From CAZLBC01 sp964557575 (lineage in GTDB: Bacteria > Planctomycetota > Phycisphaerae > SM23-33), in assembly GCA_964557575.1 (NCBI GenBank), contig CAZLBC010000030.1:1-49439 (forward strand): a stretch of 49,439 bases of DNA, written 5' to 3'. Below are positions 1 through 8,914 of this stretch, piece by piece. The translations under genes and the position numbers were made by a program. The notes beneath the pieces were generated by a model. It saw only the letters and a list, made by a program, of their open reading frames with translations, was not told the origin of the DNA and made no database searches. Position 1 is the first letter of the stretch; every line of letters starts with the position of its first letter.

Positions 1-134
1 ACGTTCGCAACAACAAGTATGACGAGGATGATTGATATGTCAGAGATATGCCGATTCCTTGGCATTGTAATTACGATGTATTTCGATGAACACAATCCCC
101 CCCCCAGCATTTCCACGTGAGGTAGGAGCTTCCA

Positions 135-728
135 ATGAAAAAAAATAATCTGAACTTCGCGATCGACGCATTGGCATTTGTAGCTTTTGTCTTTCTCACA
201 GCCACTGGAGTTCTGATTCGATACGTCCTCCCTCCGGGTTCAGGGCACTTTAGCACTCTGTGGGGAATGGACCGCCACGACTGGGGCCAGATTCACTTTT
301 GGATCGCCTTCGTCCTTTTAGCGACTCTCGGTTTCCATCTTTTTCTGCACTGGCGTTGGGTTGTAAGCATGGTCAAGGGTCGCCCGCACGAAGGGTCGGG
401 CCTTCGGATTGCCCTCGCAATTGTCGGCATGATGGCACTCGCCTTTCTGGCGGCAGCGCCATTCTTTGGACGAGTGGAGCAGACGGGTGAACCACCGCAC
501 AGAATGCGTTTAATTGAGCCGGACGGGGCCACGCTTCAGAAGATCGACGGATCAATGACGTTGGATGAAGTTGAGCAACTCACCGGCGTGCTGGCGAAGG
601 TCATAGTCAGTGAGCTCGGCTTGCCACCCGAACTGCCCGGAGGCGCGCGACTGGGCAGATTACGCAAGGAATACGGTTTCGAGTTGGATGACGTGCGCAA
701 AGTCGTCCGAAGACACCTTAAACAATGA
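135..728 (+). CDS. DUF4405-type small membrane protein, probably cytochrome b-like
   Basis: The protein has 197 residues. Its N-terminal half carries about three membrane helices (roughly residues 8-30, 50-72 and 93-112). Several histidines lie in or next to them (DRHDWGQIHFW and GFHLFLHW), the arrangement seen in DUF4405 and cytochrome b561-like proteins, where such histidines can ligate heme. The C-terminal 80 residues are soluble and charged, with a helical repeat-like segment (MTLDEVEQLTGV onward) as found in family members near iron-sulfur or NapH-type electron carriers. A Shine-Dalgarno AGGAG at 124-128 sits six bases before the ATG. The gene is monocistronic in view and convergent with the cytochrome gene at 957. 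Its base composition is visibly less GC-rich than the neighbours. The family call is moderate; heme binding is inferred. Confidence 0.7.
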   Translation: MKKNNLNFAIDALAFVAFVFLTATGVLIRYVLPPGSGHFSTLWGMDRHDWGQIHFWIAFVLLATLGFHLFLHWRWVVSMVKGRPHEGSGLRIALAIVGMMALAFLAAAPFFGRVEQTGEPPHRMRLIEPDGATLQKIDGSMTLDEVEQLTGVLAKVIVSELGLPPELPGGARLGRLRKEYGFELDDVRKVVRRHLKQ

Positions 729-956
729 TAACGCGGCCTAATCGGGTCGAGGAGATGCCGCCGACGCCTGCGGGGGCGTTTCCCACTGCTTCCAGTAGCA
801 GAGCCTCAGCGCCTGATACATGCAATGACGTCGACAGGCATGTTGTGTCTCGGTGGAGGGGCGGTGCCGTTGAAGGACTGAATGAGATCATTGGGGGATA
901 ATAAGCACATCCGACGGGTTGCGAGCGCAAACGCTGCAATGGTCGCCGCCCCCCCC
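729..956. other. Convergent intergenic gap, no gene seen
   Basis: This stretch lies between two convergent genes. I see no credible coding frame with a ribosome-binding site. A short ACGCC/GGCGT stem (about 764-779) is too weak to call a terminator. An eight-C run at its right end lies just before the stop codon of the leftward gene. Confidence 0.4.
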
Positions 957-3767
957 CTACTGCTCCATGTCCTTCCGCGGATTCTCGGCGATCATCGCCG
1001 CCACCGGCTCGAACGTCGCGAGGATCTTCTTGTAGTCCGGGTCGTCCTTCAACGCGAAGACCGCCTTGCCGCACGCCTCCGTGCCCCCCGCCGCCTTCGC
1101 CAGCGGGGCAAGCAGGAACGCGTTGTTCTCCACGTTCGTGATGCGGGTGTAGAACCGCCGCGGGACGCCCTTCTTGTGGCACGACGCGCACCGCCGCTGC
1201 GCGACCTCCTTCAGCACGCCGTCGAGGGCCTTCGGGTAGATCCGCCGGCAGCCCTTCAGCGTGTTGTTGTAGTTCGACGCGGAGGTCCCGTAGTACGGCA
1301 CGTTCAGGTCGATCCACTGGAAGATCCGGAACCGCTCGTTTGCCGTCAGCTTGACCCGCGGATTGCCCTTCTCGTCGGGGTGCCCCTTCAGCAGCATGTC
1401 CGCGAGCGTGCTCGCCGGAGAGCCCCAGAACTTCGGGTCGATCTGAAGGATGTTCGACTCAAGCCCGTTATAGGTGGGAATCCACGAGGTGTAGGGACTC
1501 TTGCCGAACCGGCCCGGGCTGCAGCCGCCCATAGTGAAGTTCTCGGCCGCCGTCCCGGCCCGCGCGAGTGTCTCGTAGGAGACGCAGAAAAAGTCGGTCC
1601 GATCGGCCGAGAGGTCCACCCCCCCGCAGGTCTTGCGGGGATGGTGACATTTCGCGCACCGGGCGTCGAGGACCGGCTGGACGATCCGGCTGTAGCTGAA
1701 CCCCGTCACGCCCCACGCGGGCTTCTCGAGGTCCTGCGGCGGCTTCCGGGCCGCGGACGGCCGCCGGTCCCCGGAGAAGGGCGCGGCGTAGTTCCGCTCG
1801 GCGTGGCAGCCCACGCAGGACTGCCGCTCGCCCGGCATCAGGTGAGTGAATGTCCGCATCCGCTGCAGGCCGCGGCCGTGTTTATCCAGCGCGATGAAGT
1901 AGATCGGCAGGCCGGCGGGCACCGTGAAGTGGGCCGAGCCGTCCGCGGCGATATCGGCGTAGCCCCACACCCGCTTGGGCGCGTAGGTCGCCCCGCACGA
2001 GACGACGGGAAACTGGAACCCGAACGCGCGGACCCGCACGTTGGCCCGCGTGCTCTTCTCGATCTCCTGGACGACCGCGATCCGCTCAATCTCGCCGCGC
2101 TCCACGAAGCCCTTCAGGCCGTTGTACACGTCGTTCATCAAAAGCGAGGCCCACTGTCCGCCCGGCTCGACGACCGACTCCTGGACGCGGGGGCGCTGCC
2201 GGGCCGTGACCGGCCGGGCAGTGTACCAGCCCATCGGGCCCGTCTTGTCCAGCAGCGTGACCTGCGCGGTGCCGTCGTAGTCGCGCAACATGATCGTCCC
2301 GGCCTTCGAGACCAGGAAGTACTTCTCGTCGAGGGGGAAGGGGCTCTCGTAAGGCCCCCGGACGCGGTTGCCGTTGCCCCGGTCGACCCTGCCGATGTCG
2401 ACCTCGGGGGTGAGGTTCGTGATCGCCTCCTGGGCGTTGGCGCCGGCGGAGGGGTCGACGATGCCGATCCCGCCGCGGCAGGGACCGTTGTGGCTGGTCA
2501 GGACGCAGAGGACCTTCCCGTCTGAGCCGGGGATGTCGCGGGCCTCCATGAAGGTCGCCGGCCCCAGGGCCCGGTTGCCGAAAAAGCCCGACAGCCCCGT
2601 CCCGTCCTGGTTGATCGTCCAGAGGCTCTGGATGGGGATCGCCGGCTTGTCGACGTACTCCCACCGGCTGTAGAGGATGCGGCCGTCCTCCATGACCGAG
2701 GGCGTGAAGTCGTTGAGGTAATTCGCCGAGAGCCGGACGAGGTTCTCCCCGTCCCTGTCGCAGCGGTAGAGTATCGGCGTGGAGGTCACCCAGCAGTAGG
2801 CGAAGGCGGGTTTCCGGTCGGAGAGAAACGCGATCCCGCCGTCCGGCAGCCAGCAGCAGTTGAAATTGTTCGAGTCGTCGTCGGTGACCCGCGCCAGGCC
2901 CGTGCCGTCGACGTTGATCCGGTATACCTGGAACGGCTCGGTCATCGTCCGCTTCCAACTGAAGAGCATCCGCCGGCCGTCGAAGGAGATGTTGCCGTCC
3001 AGGATCTCCCCCTTTTCCGAATCGACGATCTGTTTGGTATCCCCGCCGGCCGCGAGGTCGACGACGTACAGGCCGCCGCCGGGCTTCAGGCTCTCGGCGT
3101 GGTAGGTGTAGACGTGGGAAGGGTTGATCACGTGCCGCTTGATGACCACGATTTTCGTGAAACCGAGGTCCCCGGAACGAACCTTTTCCGCCAGCGCCGG
3201 CGACTCTTTCGGCTGCCCCGGCGGCGACGGGCAGTAGTGCTCGAGCTGCTCGTCGGACGGCGACGAGGGAAACACCTGGATCTCGGCGGCGCCGGGATTG
3301 AACCCGCCGTGGGAGGCGGTGAACGTCATCGTGATTTCCGCGGTCGTGACCGGCTGCTTCAGCGGGATCCGCTGCGGGCCGTGGACGGCCGCGAGTGTCG
3401 CGGTCGCCGCGGGGGTATCGGCGCCGCCGGCGAATACCGCGCATCGCTTCCAGCACTCGTTGAGATACCACGCCGTGCGGCCGTAGTAGACGACCTCCGC
3501 CACCCTCACCGGCTTCTTCCACCGCAGCGTCAGCACCGCCCCCCCGCCGTGGGTCTTGCCGTTGACCGCCCAGGCCCGGCCGGGGTCCTGCCGCGAACCG
3601 GCGGCGGGTATCTTGCCGTCGGCGACGAATTGCGCCGCGTACTTATCGCTGTACGCGGAGTCGGCCGTGATCTTCGCCCGCGGCGCGAGGTTCTCGACGT
3701 CGGCGGACAGCAGCGGGGAACAGAGGGCGCATACCAGCGACATGCACGAAACCATCCGGCGGACCAT
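957..3767 (-). CDS. Secreted triheme HzsA-like (hydrazine synthase alpha middle-domain) cytochrome
   Basis: The protein has 936 residues from the ATG at 3767, which follows AAGGAG by seven bases; the frame stays open upstream but has no ribosome-binding site. A signal peptide (MVRRMVSCMSLVCALCSPLL) is followed by a discoidin-like sandwich (about 35-190) and then a beta-propeller with TolB-like turns (DGRRMLFSW, DGGIAFLSD, DGRILYSRWEY). This is the region known as the hydrazine synthase alpha subunit middle domain. Three CxxCH heme motifs follow: CVGCH near residue 651, CAKCH near 701 and CASCH near 858. The family is widespread in planctomycetes that do not perform anammox, so hydrazine synthesis should not be inferred. 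It is divergent from the DUF1080/fusion operon, whose second gene encodes a paralogue. Family confidence is high; the substrate is unknown. Confidence 0.85.
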   Translation of the reverse strand: MVRRMVSCMSLVCALCSPLLSADVENLAPRAKITADSAYSDKYAAQFVADGKIPAAGSRQDPGRAWAVNGKTHGGGAVLTLRWKKPVRVAEVVYYGRTAWYLNECWKRCAVFAGGADTPAATATLAAVHGPQRIPLKQPVTTAEITMTFTASHGGFNPGAAEIQVFPSSPSDEQLEHYCPSPPGQPKESPALAEKVRSGDLGFTKIVVIKRHVINPSHVYTYHAESLKPGGGLYVVDLAAGGDTKQIVDSEKGEILDGNISFDGRRMLFSWKRTMTEPFQVYRINVDGTGLARVTDDDSNNFNCCWLPDGGIAFLSDRKPAFAYCWVTSTPILYRCDRDGENLVRLSANYLNDFTPSVMEDGRILYSRWEYVDKPAIPIQSLWTINQDGTGLSGFFGNRALGPATFMEARDIPGSDGKVLCVLTSHNGPCRGGIGIVDPSAGANAQEAITNLTPEVDIGRVDRGNGNRVRGPYESPFPLDEKYFLVSKAGTIMLRDYDGTAQVTLLDKTGPMGWYTARPVTARQRPRVQESVVEPGGQWASLLMNDVYNGLKGFVERGEIERIAVVQEIEKSTRANVRVRAFGFQFPVVSCGATYAPKRVWGYADIAADGSAHFTVPAGLPIYFIALDKHGRGLQRMRTFTHLMPGERQSCVGCHAERNYAAPFSGDRRPSAARKPPQDLEKPAWGVTGFSYSRIVQPVLDARCAKCHHPRKTCGGVDLSADRTDFFCVSYETLARAGTAAENFTMGGCSPGRFGKSPYTSWIPTYNGLESNILQIDPKFWGSPASTLADMLLKGHPDEKGNPRVKLTANERFRIFQWIDLNVPYYGTSASNYNNTLKGCRRIYPKALDGVLKEVAQRRCASCHKKGVPRRFYTRITNVENNAFLLAPLAKAAGGTEACGKAVFALKDDPDYKKILATFEPVAAMIAENPRKDMEQ

Positions 3768-3890
3768 GGCGGTTCTCCTTTGTATCGGCACACCGTGTAT
3801 AGTATACCGACCGCGGCGGCAATCCATGGCCCAATTGACAGGGGGCCATGTGTTTTTTGTCAGGGGAATGCGGATACGTACCGAAACCGG

Positions 3891-3919
3891 TTGAGCCGCC
3901 CGCCGAACGAGGCTATACT
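3891..3919 (+). promoter_or_regulatory. Sigma70-type promoter of the DUF1080/fusion operon
   Basis: TTGAGC (3891-3896) and TATACT (3914-3919) are separated by 17 bases, a good vegetative promoter match. The predicted start lies near 3926, about 90 bases before the ATG at 4015. It sits in the 247-base divergent gap. For the opposite gene only a -10-like TATACT (minus strand, 3806-3801) was found, without a good -35. Confidence 0.55.
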
Positions 3920-4014
3920 GCGTAACCATGGTCGAGACCTTCTCAACCGCCGACGTGCCCGGCACGGATGGAGATCGCGTGCATCGCCGCGCGCACGAAA
4001 CAGGAGAACCGAAC

Positions 4015-4779
4015 ATGATACGCACCCTGCTGATGATCCTGCCGCTATGCCTGCCCGCCGCCGCGGCCGACAAACCACCCGCGGGAAAGTCCGCCGCCGG
4101 CGGCGCGTGGGTATCCCTGTTCAACGGAAAGAACCTCGACGGCTGGTCAGTCATGTGCCTGAAGAAAGACCGGGAGAAGACCTTCTGGACGGTCCGTGAC
4201 GGCGCCATAGAGTGCAACTCGCTGAAGGACAAAAAGCACGACTACGTCTGGCTGATGACCGACAAGGAGTACGGCGACTTCGAGCTGAAACTCAGGTTCC
4301 AGGCCTTCCGCGACAGCCCCGGCAACAGCGGCGTCCAGGTCCGCAGCCGCTACGACGACGGTCCCGGCGCACCGCGGGGCGGCTGGCTCGACGGCCCGCA
4401 GGTCGATATCCACCCCCGCGGCCCCTGGCGCAATGGCCTCATCTACGACGAGACCCGGGAGGAGAAGCGCTGGATCTGCCCGAGCCGCAAGAACTGGAAG
4501 ATCACGCGGGAGCAGGGCGTCAAGGATGTAAAGTTCAAGTATGCCGACGAGGGGGACGGCTTCAACGAGATGCACATCACCTGCCGGGGGACGCGGATCA
4601 CGACGGTGGTCAACGGGGTGACCGCCTGCGATTTCGACGGGAAGGGCGTCCTGGACAACGCGGCCCACCGGAAGCACAACGTCGGCCTCCGGGGCCACAT
4701 CGCCCTCCAGTTGCACGCGGGCGACCGGCTGCGGATCCGCTTCCGGGACATCCGCATCCGTCAACTGCCCGGGAAATGA
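4015..4779 (+). CDS. Secreted DUF1080 (3-keto-disaccharide hydrolase-like) protein
   Basis: The protein has 254 residues starting at the ATG at 4015, behind AGGAG at 4002-4006. An N-terminal signal peptide (MIRTLLMILPLCLPAAAA) indicates export. The mature part opens with WVSLFNGKNLDGW, the diagnostic start of DUF1080, followed by the conserved jelly-roll pattern (YGDFELKLRFQ, SGVQVRSRY) and ends in a strand FRDIRIRQL. Characterised members hydrolyse 3-keto-glycosides after oxidation by Gfo/Idh/MocA enzymes; others are simple carbohydrate-binding lectin-like folds. Its length is typical. The stop is 19 bases before the next start, so it is co-transcribed with the fusion protein at 4799. Substrate is not evident. 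Confidence 0.85.
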   Translation: MIRTLLMILPLCLPAAAADKPPAGKSAAGGAWVSLFNGKNLDGWSVMCLKKDREKTFWTVRDGAIECNSLKDKKHDYVWLMTDKEYGDFELKLRFQAFRDSPGNSGVQVRSRYDDGPGAPRGGWLDGPQVDIHPRGPWRNGLIYDETREEKRWICPSRKNWKITREQGVKDVKFKYADEGDGFNEMHITCRGTRITTVVNGVTACDFDGKGVLDNAAHRKHNVGLRGHIALQLHAGDRLRIRFRDIRIRQLPGK

Positions 4780-4798
4780 CCGGAAGGAGACCGCCGCC

Positions 4799-7700
4799 GT
4801 GAACGCACACCGCTGCCTTTCGACGTGTCTTGTCCTGTGCGCGACCGCCCTCGCCGCACCGGCGGCGGACGGCGGCGGACGGGTGGGCTTCCTGGTCGTC
4901 TCCCGGGACGGACAGAAGACCGGCCCCGAGACCGCCGCCGCGCGGCGGCTGGCCGAAAAGCGGCACAACGCCGCCGTCGTCGTGATCGGCGCCGACGGCA
5001 CCTGCCGGGACGAGAAGGGCCGAAAAGTCGACCTGCAGGACTACCGGGTGCTCTGGTATCACCAGGGCGACGACACGCAACTGTCCGGCAGCATCTTCGT
5101 CGGGGCGACCCTCGACGCGCTGCGCGGGTTCGTCGGCGGCGGACGGGGGCTGTTCCTGTCCGGCGCGGCGGCGGCCATGGTCCACCCGCTCGGGGTCGAG
5201 CCCCGCCGCCCGCGGGTCGGCGGCCCGGGTAACGACCGGGGCCGGGCGGGTATCACGCCGGCCGTCGACGATCACCCGGTCTTCGCCGGACTCCGCCGCG
5301 ACGGCGGCCGCGCGATGCTCACCAACCGCGGGTACCCGGCCTTCGCCGATTTTCACGGCACCGGCGGCCCGGCCGGCGGGATGCTCCTGGCCGACGCGTT
5401 CCCCGACGCCGGAGAACGGCCCCTGGTCGAATACGCCCTGAAGAAGGGCCGCATCATCGCGATGGGCTGGCGGCTGCCCCACTACGGCAACAAGAACAAT
5501 CCCCACCGGTCGAATCTCGAACACATCACCGCCAACGTGCTGGCCTACCTCGCCGAACCGGCATCGTGGCGAAAGATCACCGTCGCGCCCGCCGAAAAAC
5601 CGGCGGCCCGGAAACCCGACGAGCCGGCCGGAGACCCCGCCTTTCGCCTGACCGCCGCATCGGCGGCGGCCCTGCGACGGGCGGTCACCGACCTCGCCGA
5701 AGCCTACGGCCGGCGCTATCCCGGCGGCAGCGCATACCTCGAACAGCTCGACGCCCTCCTCGCCGAACAGAAGGAGGCCGCCGGCGACGCCGCGGAACGC
5801 GACCGGCGGTTCCGGGCCCTCCGCCGGGAGGCGCTGCTGGCCAACCCCCTGATCGACTGCGATCGGCTGCTGGTCGTACGCCGGGGCGAGAAGAACCTCG
5901 GCCTGCCCCTCAACTGGCAGAGCAACTCCTCGCTGAAGCGCGGGGGGTTCGACAACGAGATCGCGGTCCTCTCGGACCTCGCCGGCACCCCCGTCATCGA
6001 CACGCTCCACCGCCCGGCAAACGGGGCGTTCGTCGGCGACGTCGACCTCGACTTCGACGCCGAAAAGATGCTCTTCTCCTCGATCGGGTCCAACAAGCGC
6101 TGGCAGATATTCGAGATGAGCGCCGGGGGCGGCACGCCGAAAGAGCTGCCGCTGATCCGTGAACCGGACGTCGACAACTACGACGCCTGCTACCTGCCCG
6201 ACGGCCGCGTGCTCTTCACCTCCACCGCCCCGTTCACCGGCGTCCCGTGCGTCAAGGGTTCCTCGCACGTCTCCAACATCTACCGGTGGGACCGGTCGGA
6301 CGGCACCATACGGCGCCTCACGTTCGAGCAGGATCACGACTGGTGCCCGACCGTTTTGAACGACGGCCGCGTGCTCTACCTGCGGTGGGAATACTCCGAT
6401 ATCCCCCACTTCGTCTCCCGCATCCTGTTCCGGATGAACCCGGACGGGACCCAGCAGATGGAGTACTACGGCAGCAACTCCTACTGGCCGAATGCCGTGT
6501 TCTACGCCCGGCCCTGCCCCGGGCACGCGTCCCGGTTCGTCGGCATCGTCGGCGGTCACCACGACGTCCCGCGCATGGGAGAGCTGGTCCTCTTCGACAC
6601 CGCCCAGGGCCGGCGGGAGGCCGAGGGCGTGGTCCAGCGGGTCTGCGGTCGCAGCCGCGAGGTCAAGCCGATCATCCGCGACGGACTGGTCGGCAAAAGC
6701 CGGCCGAAATTCCTCCACCCCTGGCCGCTGAATGACCGGTTTTTCATCGTTGCCGCGAAGCCGGACCCGAAATCCCGGTGGGGCATCTACCTCGCGGACG
6801 TCTACGACAACCTGGTGCTGATCGCCGACTCCCCGGACGGCGCCCTGCTGGAACCGGTCCCGCCGGCGCCGCGGCCCCGGCCGCCGGCCGTCGCCGACAA
6901 GGTCGATCCGGCCGCAAAGGACGCCTCCTTCTACATCGCCGACATCTACCGGGGCGGCGGGCTGGCGGGCGTCCCCCGCGGCGCGGTCAAGCAACTGCGG
7001 CTGTTGACCTACCACTTCGCGTACCACGGGATGGGGGGCCAGGTCAACCGGGTGGGACTCGACGGTCCCTGGGACGTCAAGCGGATCGTCGGGACCGTGC
7101 CGGTATGCCCCGACGGCTCGGCCTACTTCCGGGTGCCGGCCAACACCCCCCTGTCGCTGCAGCCCCTCGACGCCGACGGCAAGGCCCTGCAGTTGATGCG
7201 GAGCTGGGCGACCGCCATGCCGGGCGAAACCCTCTCCTGCGTCGGGTGCCACGAGGGCCAGAACGAGGTCGTCCCCCCCGCCAACACGCAAGCCCTGCAG
7301 CAGCCGCCGGCGGACATCGAGCCCTGGTACGGGCCGGTCCGGGGTTTCAGTTTCGTCCGCGAGGTCCAGCCGGTCCTCGACCACCACTGCGTCCGCTGCC
7401 ACGACGGCACACCGCGCGACGACAACAGGGCGATCCCCGACTTCACCGCCCGCCCCCCCGTCCACCCGCAGGCCGGCAGCAAGAACTACAACAACGGCAC
7501 CGCGTTCACGCCGTCCTACCTCGCCCTGCGGCGCTACGTCCGGGGACACACCATAGAGAGCGACATACACATGCTCTACCCGACCGAGTTCCACGCCGAC
7601 ACGACCCGGCTGATCCGGCTCCTGGAAAAGGGCCACCACGGCGTGCGCCTCGAACCGGAGGCGCTGGACCGGCTGGTCACCTGGATCGACCTGAACACAC

Positions 7701-8776
7701 CGGCGCACGGCACCTGGCACGAGATCGTCGGGATGAAGAAGGTCGCCCGCCAGCGCGATCGCCGCCGCGAGATGAACCGGCGGTACGCCGGCATCGACGA
7801 GGACCCGGAGAAGATCTACCCGGTCACGTACGAGCCGCCACCGAAAAGCCCGGCGAAAGTGAAAAAGGAGCCGCCGCCCGGCCCGGCCGCCTGCGACAGT
7901 TGGCCCTTCGACGCGGCCGCGGCGAAGAAGATGCAGCCGCGGGGGGCGGACGCTGAGATGACGATCGACATCGGCGACAACGCGGCCCTCACGCTGGTGC
8001 GGATACCGGCGGGACGGTTCGTGATGGGATCGGCGGCGGGCCGCCGCGACGAGCGTCCGCGCGCGGCCGTCGCGGTCGATGCCTTCTGGATGGGCGCCCG
8101 CGAGGTCACCAACGCCCAGTACGCCCGTTTCGACCCCGCCCACGACAGCCGCCTGGAGCACGGGGACTTCCTGCAGTTCAGCGTCCGGGAGCGGGGCTAC
8201 CCGGTCAACGAGCCGCGGCAGCCGGTCTGCCGCGTCGACTGGCGGCGGGCGACGGCCTTCTGCCGGTGGCTGTCGAAGAAAACGGGCCGCGCGGTCATGC
8301 TCCCGACCGAGGCGCAGTGGGAGTGGGCCTGCCGTGCCGGTTCCGACGGCCCCCTGTGGTACGGCGGGACAGGGGTCGATTTCTCGAAGATCGCGAACCT
8401 CGCCGACCGCGCGCTCCACGGCGTGGACACGTTCGGCTGGGGACTGCCGTCGGGCGCCGTGCCCCCCTGGCGGCCGGCGGCAAAAACGGTCGACGACGGC
8501 CGCCGCGTCAGCGCGCCGGCCGGGAGCTTCCGCCCGAATCCCTGGGGACTCCATGACATGCACGGCAACGTCGCCGAGTGGACGCGCAGCGCGTACCGGC
8601 CGTACCCCTACCGTCCCGGCGACGGCCGCAACGACCCTGATGCCGACGGGAAAAAGGTCGTCCGCGGCGGATCGTGGTACGACCGCCCCGGCGAGGCCCG
8701 GTCCGCCCTCCGGCGGGCCTGCACCCCCTTCCACCGGGTCTTCGACGTGGGGTTCCGCGTCATCATCGCGGACTGA
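4799..8776 (+). CDS. Three-domain secreted fusion: ThuA-like, diheme HzsA-like, formylglycine-enzyme-like
   Basis: The protein has 1325 residues and starts at GTG 4799, nine bases after AAGGAG (4784-4789). A signal peptide covers about 1-22. Residues 25-260 resemble the ThuA/class I glutamine-amidotransferase-like fold (YRVLWYHQGD, GGGRGLFLSGAAAAM, GRIIAMGWRLPHYG). Residues 360-1010 are an HzsA-like propeller with two heme motifs, CVGCH near 814 and CVRCH near 864; the third heme site of the upstream paralogue is absent. From about 1054 a formylglycine-enzyme/PvdO-type domain follows (IPAGRFVMGS, REVTNAQYARF, LPTEAQWEWACRAG, GLHDMHGNVAEWT, VVRGGSWYDRPGEARS). The catalytic cysteine pair of true formylglycine enzymes, expected after RGGSW, is missing, so this domain is probably not oxidising sulfatases. 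The stop codon abuts the repeat at 8777. Confidence 0.8.
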   Translation: MNAHRCLSTCLVLCATALAAPAADGGGRVGFLVVSRDGQKTGPETAAARRLAEKRHNAAVVVIGADGTCRDEKGRKVDLQDYRVLWYHQGDDTQLSGSIFVGATLDALRGFVGGGRGLFLSGAAAAMVHPLGVEPRRPRVGGPGNDRGRAGITPAVDDHPVFAGLRRDGGRAMLTNRGYPAFADFHGTGGPAGGMLLADAFPDAGERPLVEYALKKGRIIAMGWRLPHYGNKNNPHRSNLEHITANVLAYLAEPASWRKITVAPAEKPAARKPDEPAGDPAFRLTAASAAALRRAVTDLAEAYGRRYPGGSAYLEQLDALLAEQKEAAGDAAERDRRFRALRREALLANPLIDCDRLLVVRRGEKNLGLPLNWQSNSSLKRGGFDNEIAVLSDLAGTPVIDTLHRPANGAFVGDVDLDFDAEKMLFSSIGSNKRWQIFEMSAGGGTPKELPLIREPDVDNYDACYLPDGRVLFTSTAPFTGVPCVKGSSHVSNIYRWDRSDGTIRRLTFEQDHDWCPTVLNDGRVLYLRWEYSDIPHFVSRILFRMNPDGTQQMEYYGSNSYWPNAVFYARPCPGHASRFVGIVGGHHDVPRMGELVLFDTAQGRREAEGVVQRVCGRSREVKPIIRDGLVGKSRPKFLHPWPLNDRFFIVAAKPDPKSRWGIYLADVYDNLVLIADSPDGALLEPVPPAPRPRPPAVADKVDPAAKDASFYIADIYRGGGLAGVPRGAVKQLRLLTYHFAYHGMGGQVNRVGLDGPWDVKRIVGTVPVCPDGSAYFRVPANTPLSLQPLDADGKALQLMRSWATAMPGETLSCVGCHEGQNEVVPPANTQALQQPPADIEPWYGPVRGFSFVREVQPVLDHHCVRCHDGTPRDDNRAIPDFTARPPVHPQAGSKNYNNGTAFTPSYLALRRYVRGHTIESDIHMLYPTEFHADTTRLIRLLEKGHHGVRLEPEALDRLVTWIDLNTPAHGTWHEIVGMKKVARQRDRRREMNRRYAGIDEDPEKIYPVTYEPPPKSPAKVKKEPPPGPAACDSWPFDAAAAKKMQPRGADAEMTIDIGDNAALTLVRIPAGRFVMGSAAGRRDERPRAAVAVDAFWMGAREVTNAQYARFDPAHDSRLEHGDFLQFSVRERGYPVNEPRQPVCRVDWRRATAFCRWLSKKTGRAVMLPTEAQWEWACRAGSDGPLWYGGTGVDFSKIANLADRALHGVDTFGWGLPSGAVPPWRPAAKTVDDGRRVSAPAGSFRPNPWGLHDMHGNVAEWTRSAYRPYPYRPGDGRNDPDADGKKVVRGGSWYDRPGEARSALRRACTPFHRVFDVGFRVIIAD

Positions 8777-8914
8777 TTCCGGGGACACCAAATTCCGGGG
8801 ACACCATACTTAATTCGAACCGAAGCTTGCATCCAGAGACTGTACATCATGTTTCGGACGAATCGCTTTCAGGGAACGTTGATGGTTGTCTTGAATTAAG
8901 TATGGTGTCCCCGG
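8777..8914. repeat. REP/REPIN-like inverted repeat (ggggacaccatactta family)
   Basis: A perfect 22-base inverted repeat (8795-8816 and 8893-8914, ccggggacaccatacttaat plus tc) encloses about 76 bases. A direct duplicate of the outer part, ttccggggacacca, lies at 8777-8790 and again at 8793-8806. The same core occurs at 46668 and near 47100. Such motifs typically accompany REP-associated (RAYT, Y1-type) transposases; none is encoded in this window, so mobilisation in trans is inferred. The element starts at the base after the stop codon of the fusion gene and supplies the C-terminus of the convergent RND gene. Confidence 0.75.

Noticed and set aside
96..110. Homopolymer C run upstream of the first gene as a phase-variation switch
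   Set aside because: It lies outside the coding frame and no reading frame crosses it; could also be a sequencing artefact.
882..2525. Plus-strand open frame opposite the triheme cytochrome
   Set aside because: Arg/Val/Leu-rich translation with no recognisable domain; the minus strand carries three heme motifs and a propeller.
957..8776. Anammox or hydrazine synthesis capability
   Set aside because: Only the alpha-like middle domain is shared; no beta or gamma hydrazine synthase subunit and no hydrazine dehydrogenase are present, and the domain is common outside anammox bacteria.
7960..8776. Active formylglycine-generating enzyme
   Set aside because: The cysteine pair required for catalysis is absent in the region after RGGSW.
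4610..8791. Long open frame of about 1390 codons on the minus strand opposite the fusion gene
   Set aside because: It is an antisense by-product of GC-rich codon use: no domain, no ribosome-binding site, and the plus-strand protein has clear motifs throughout.
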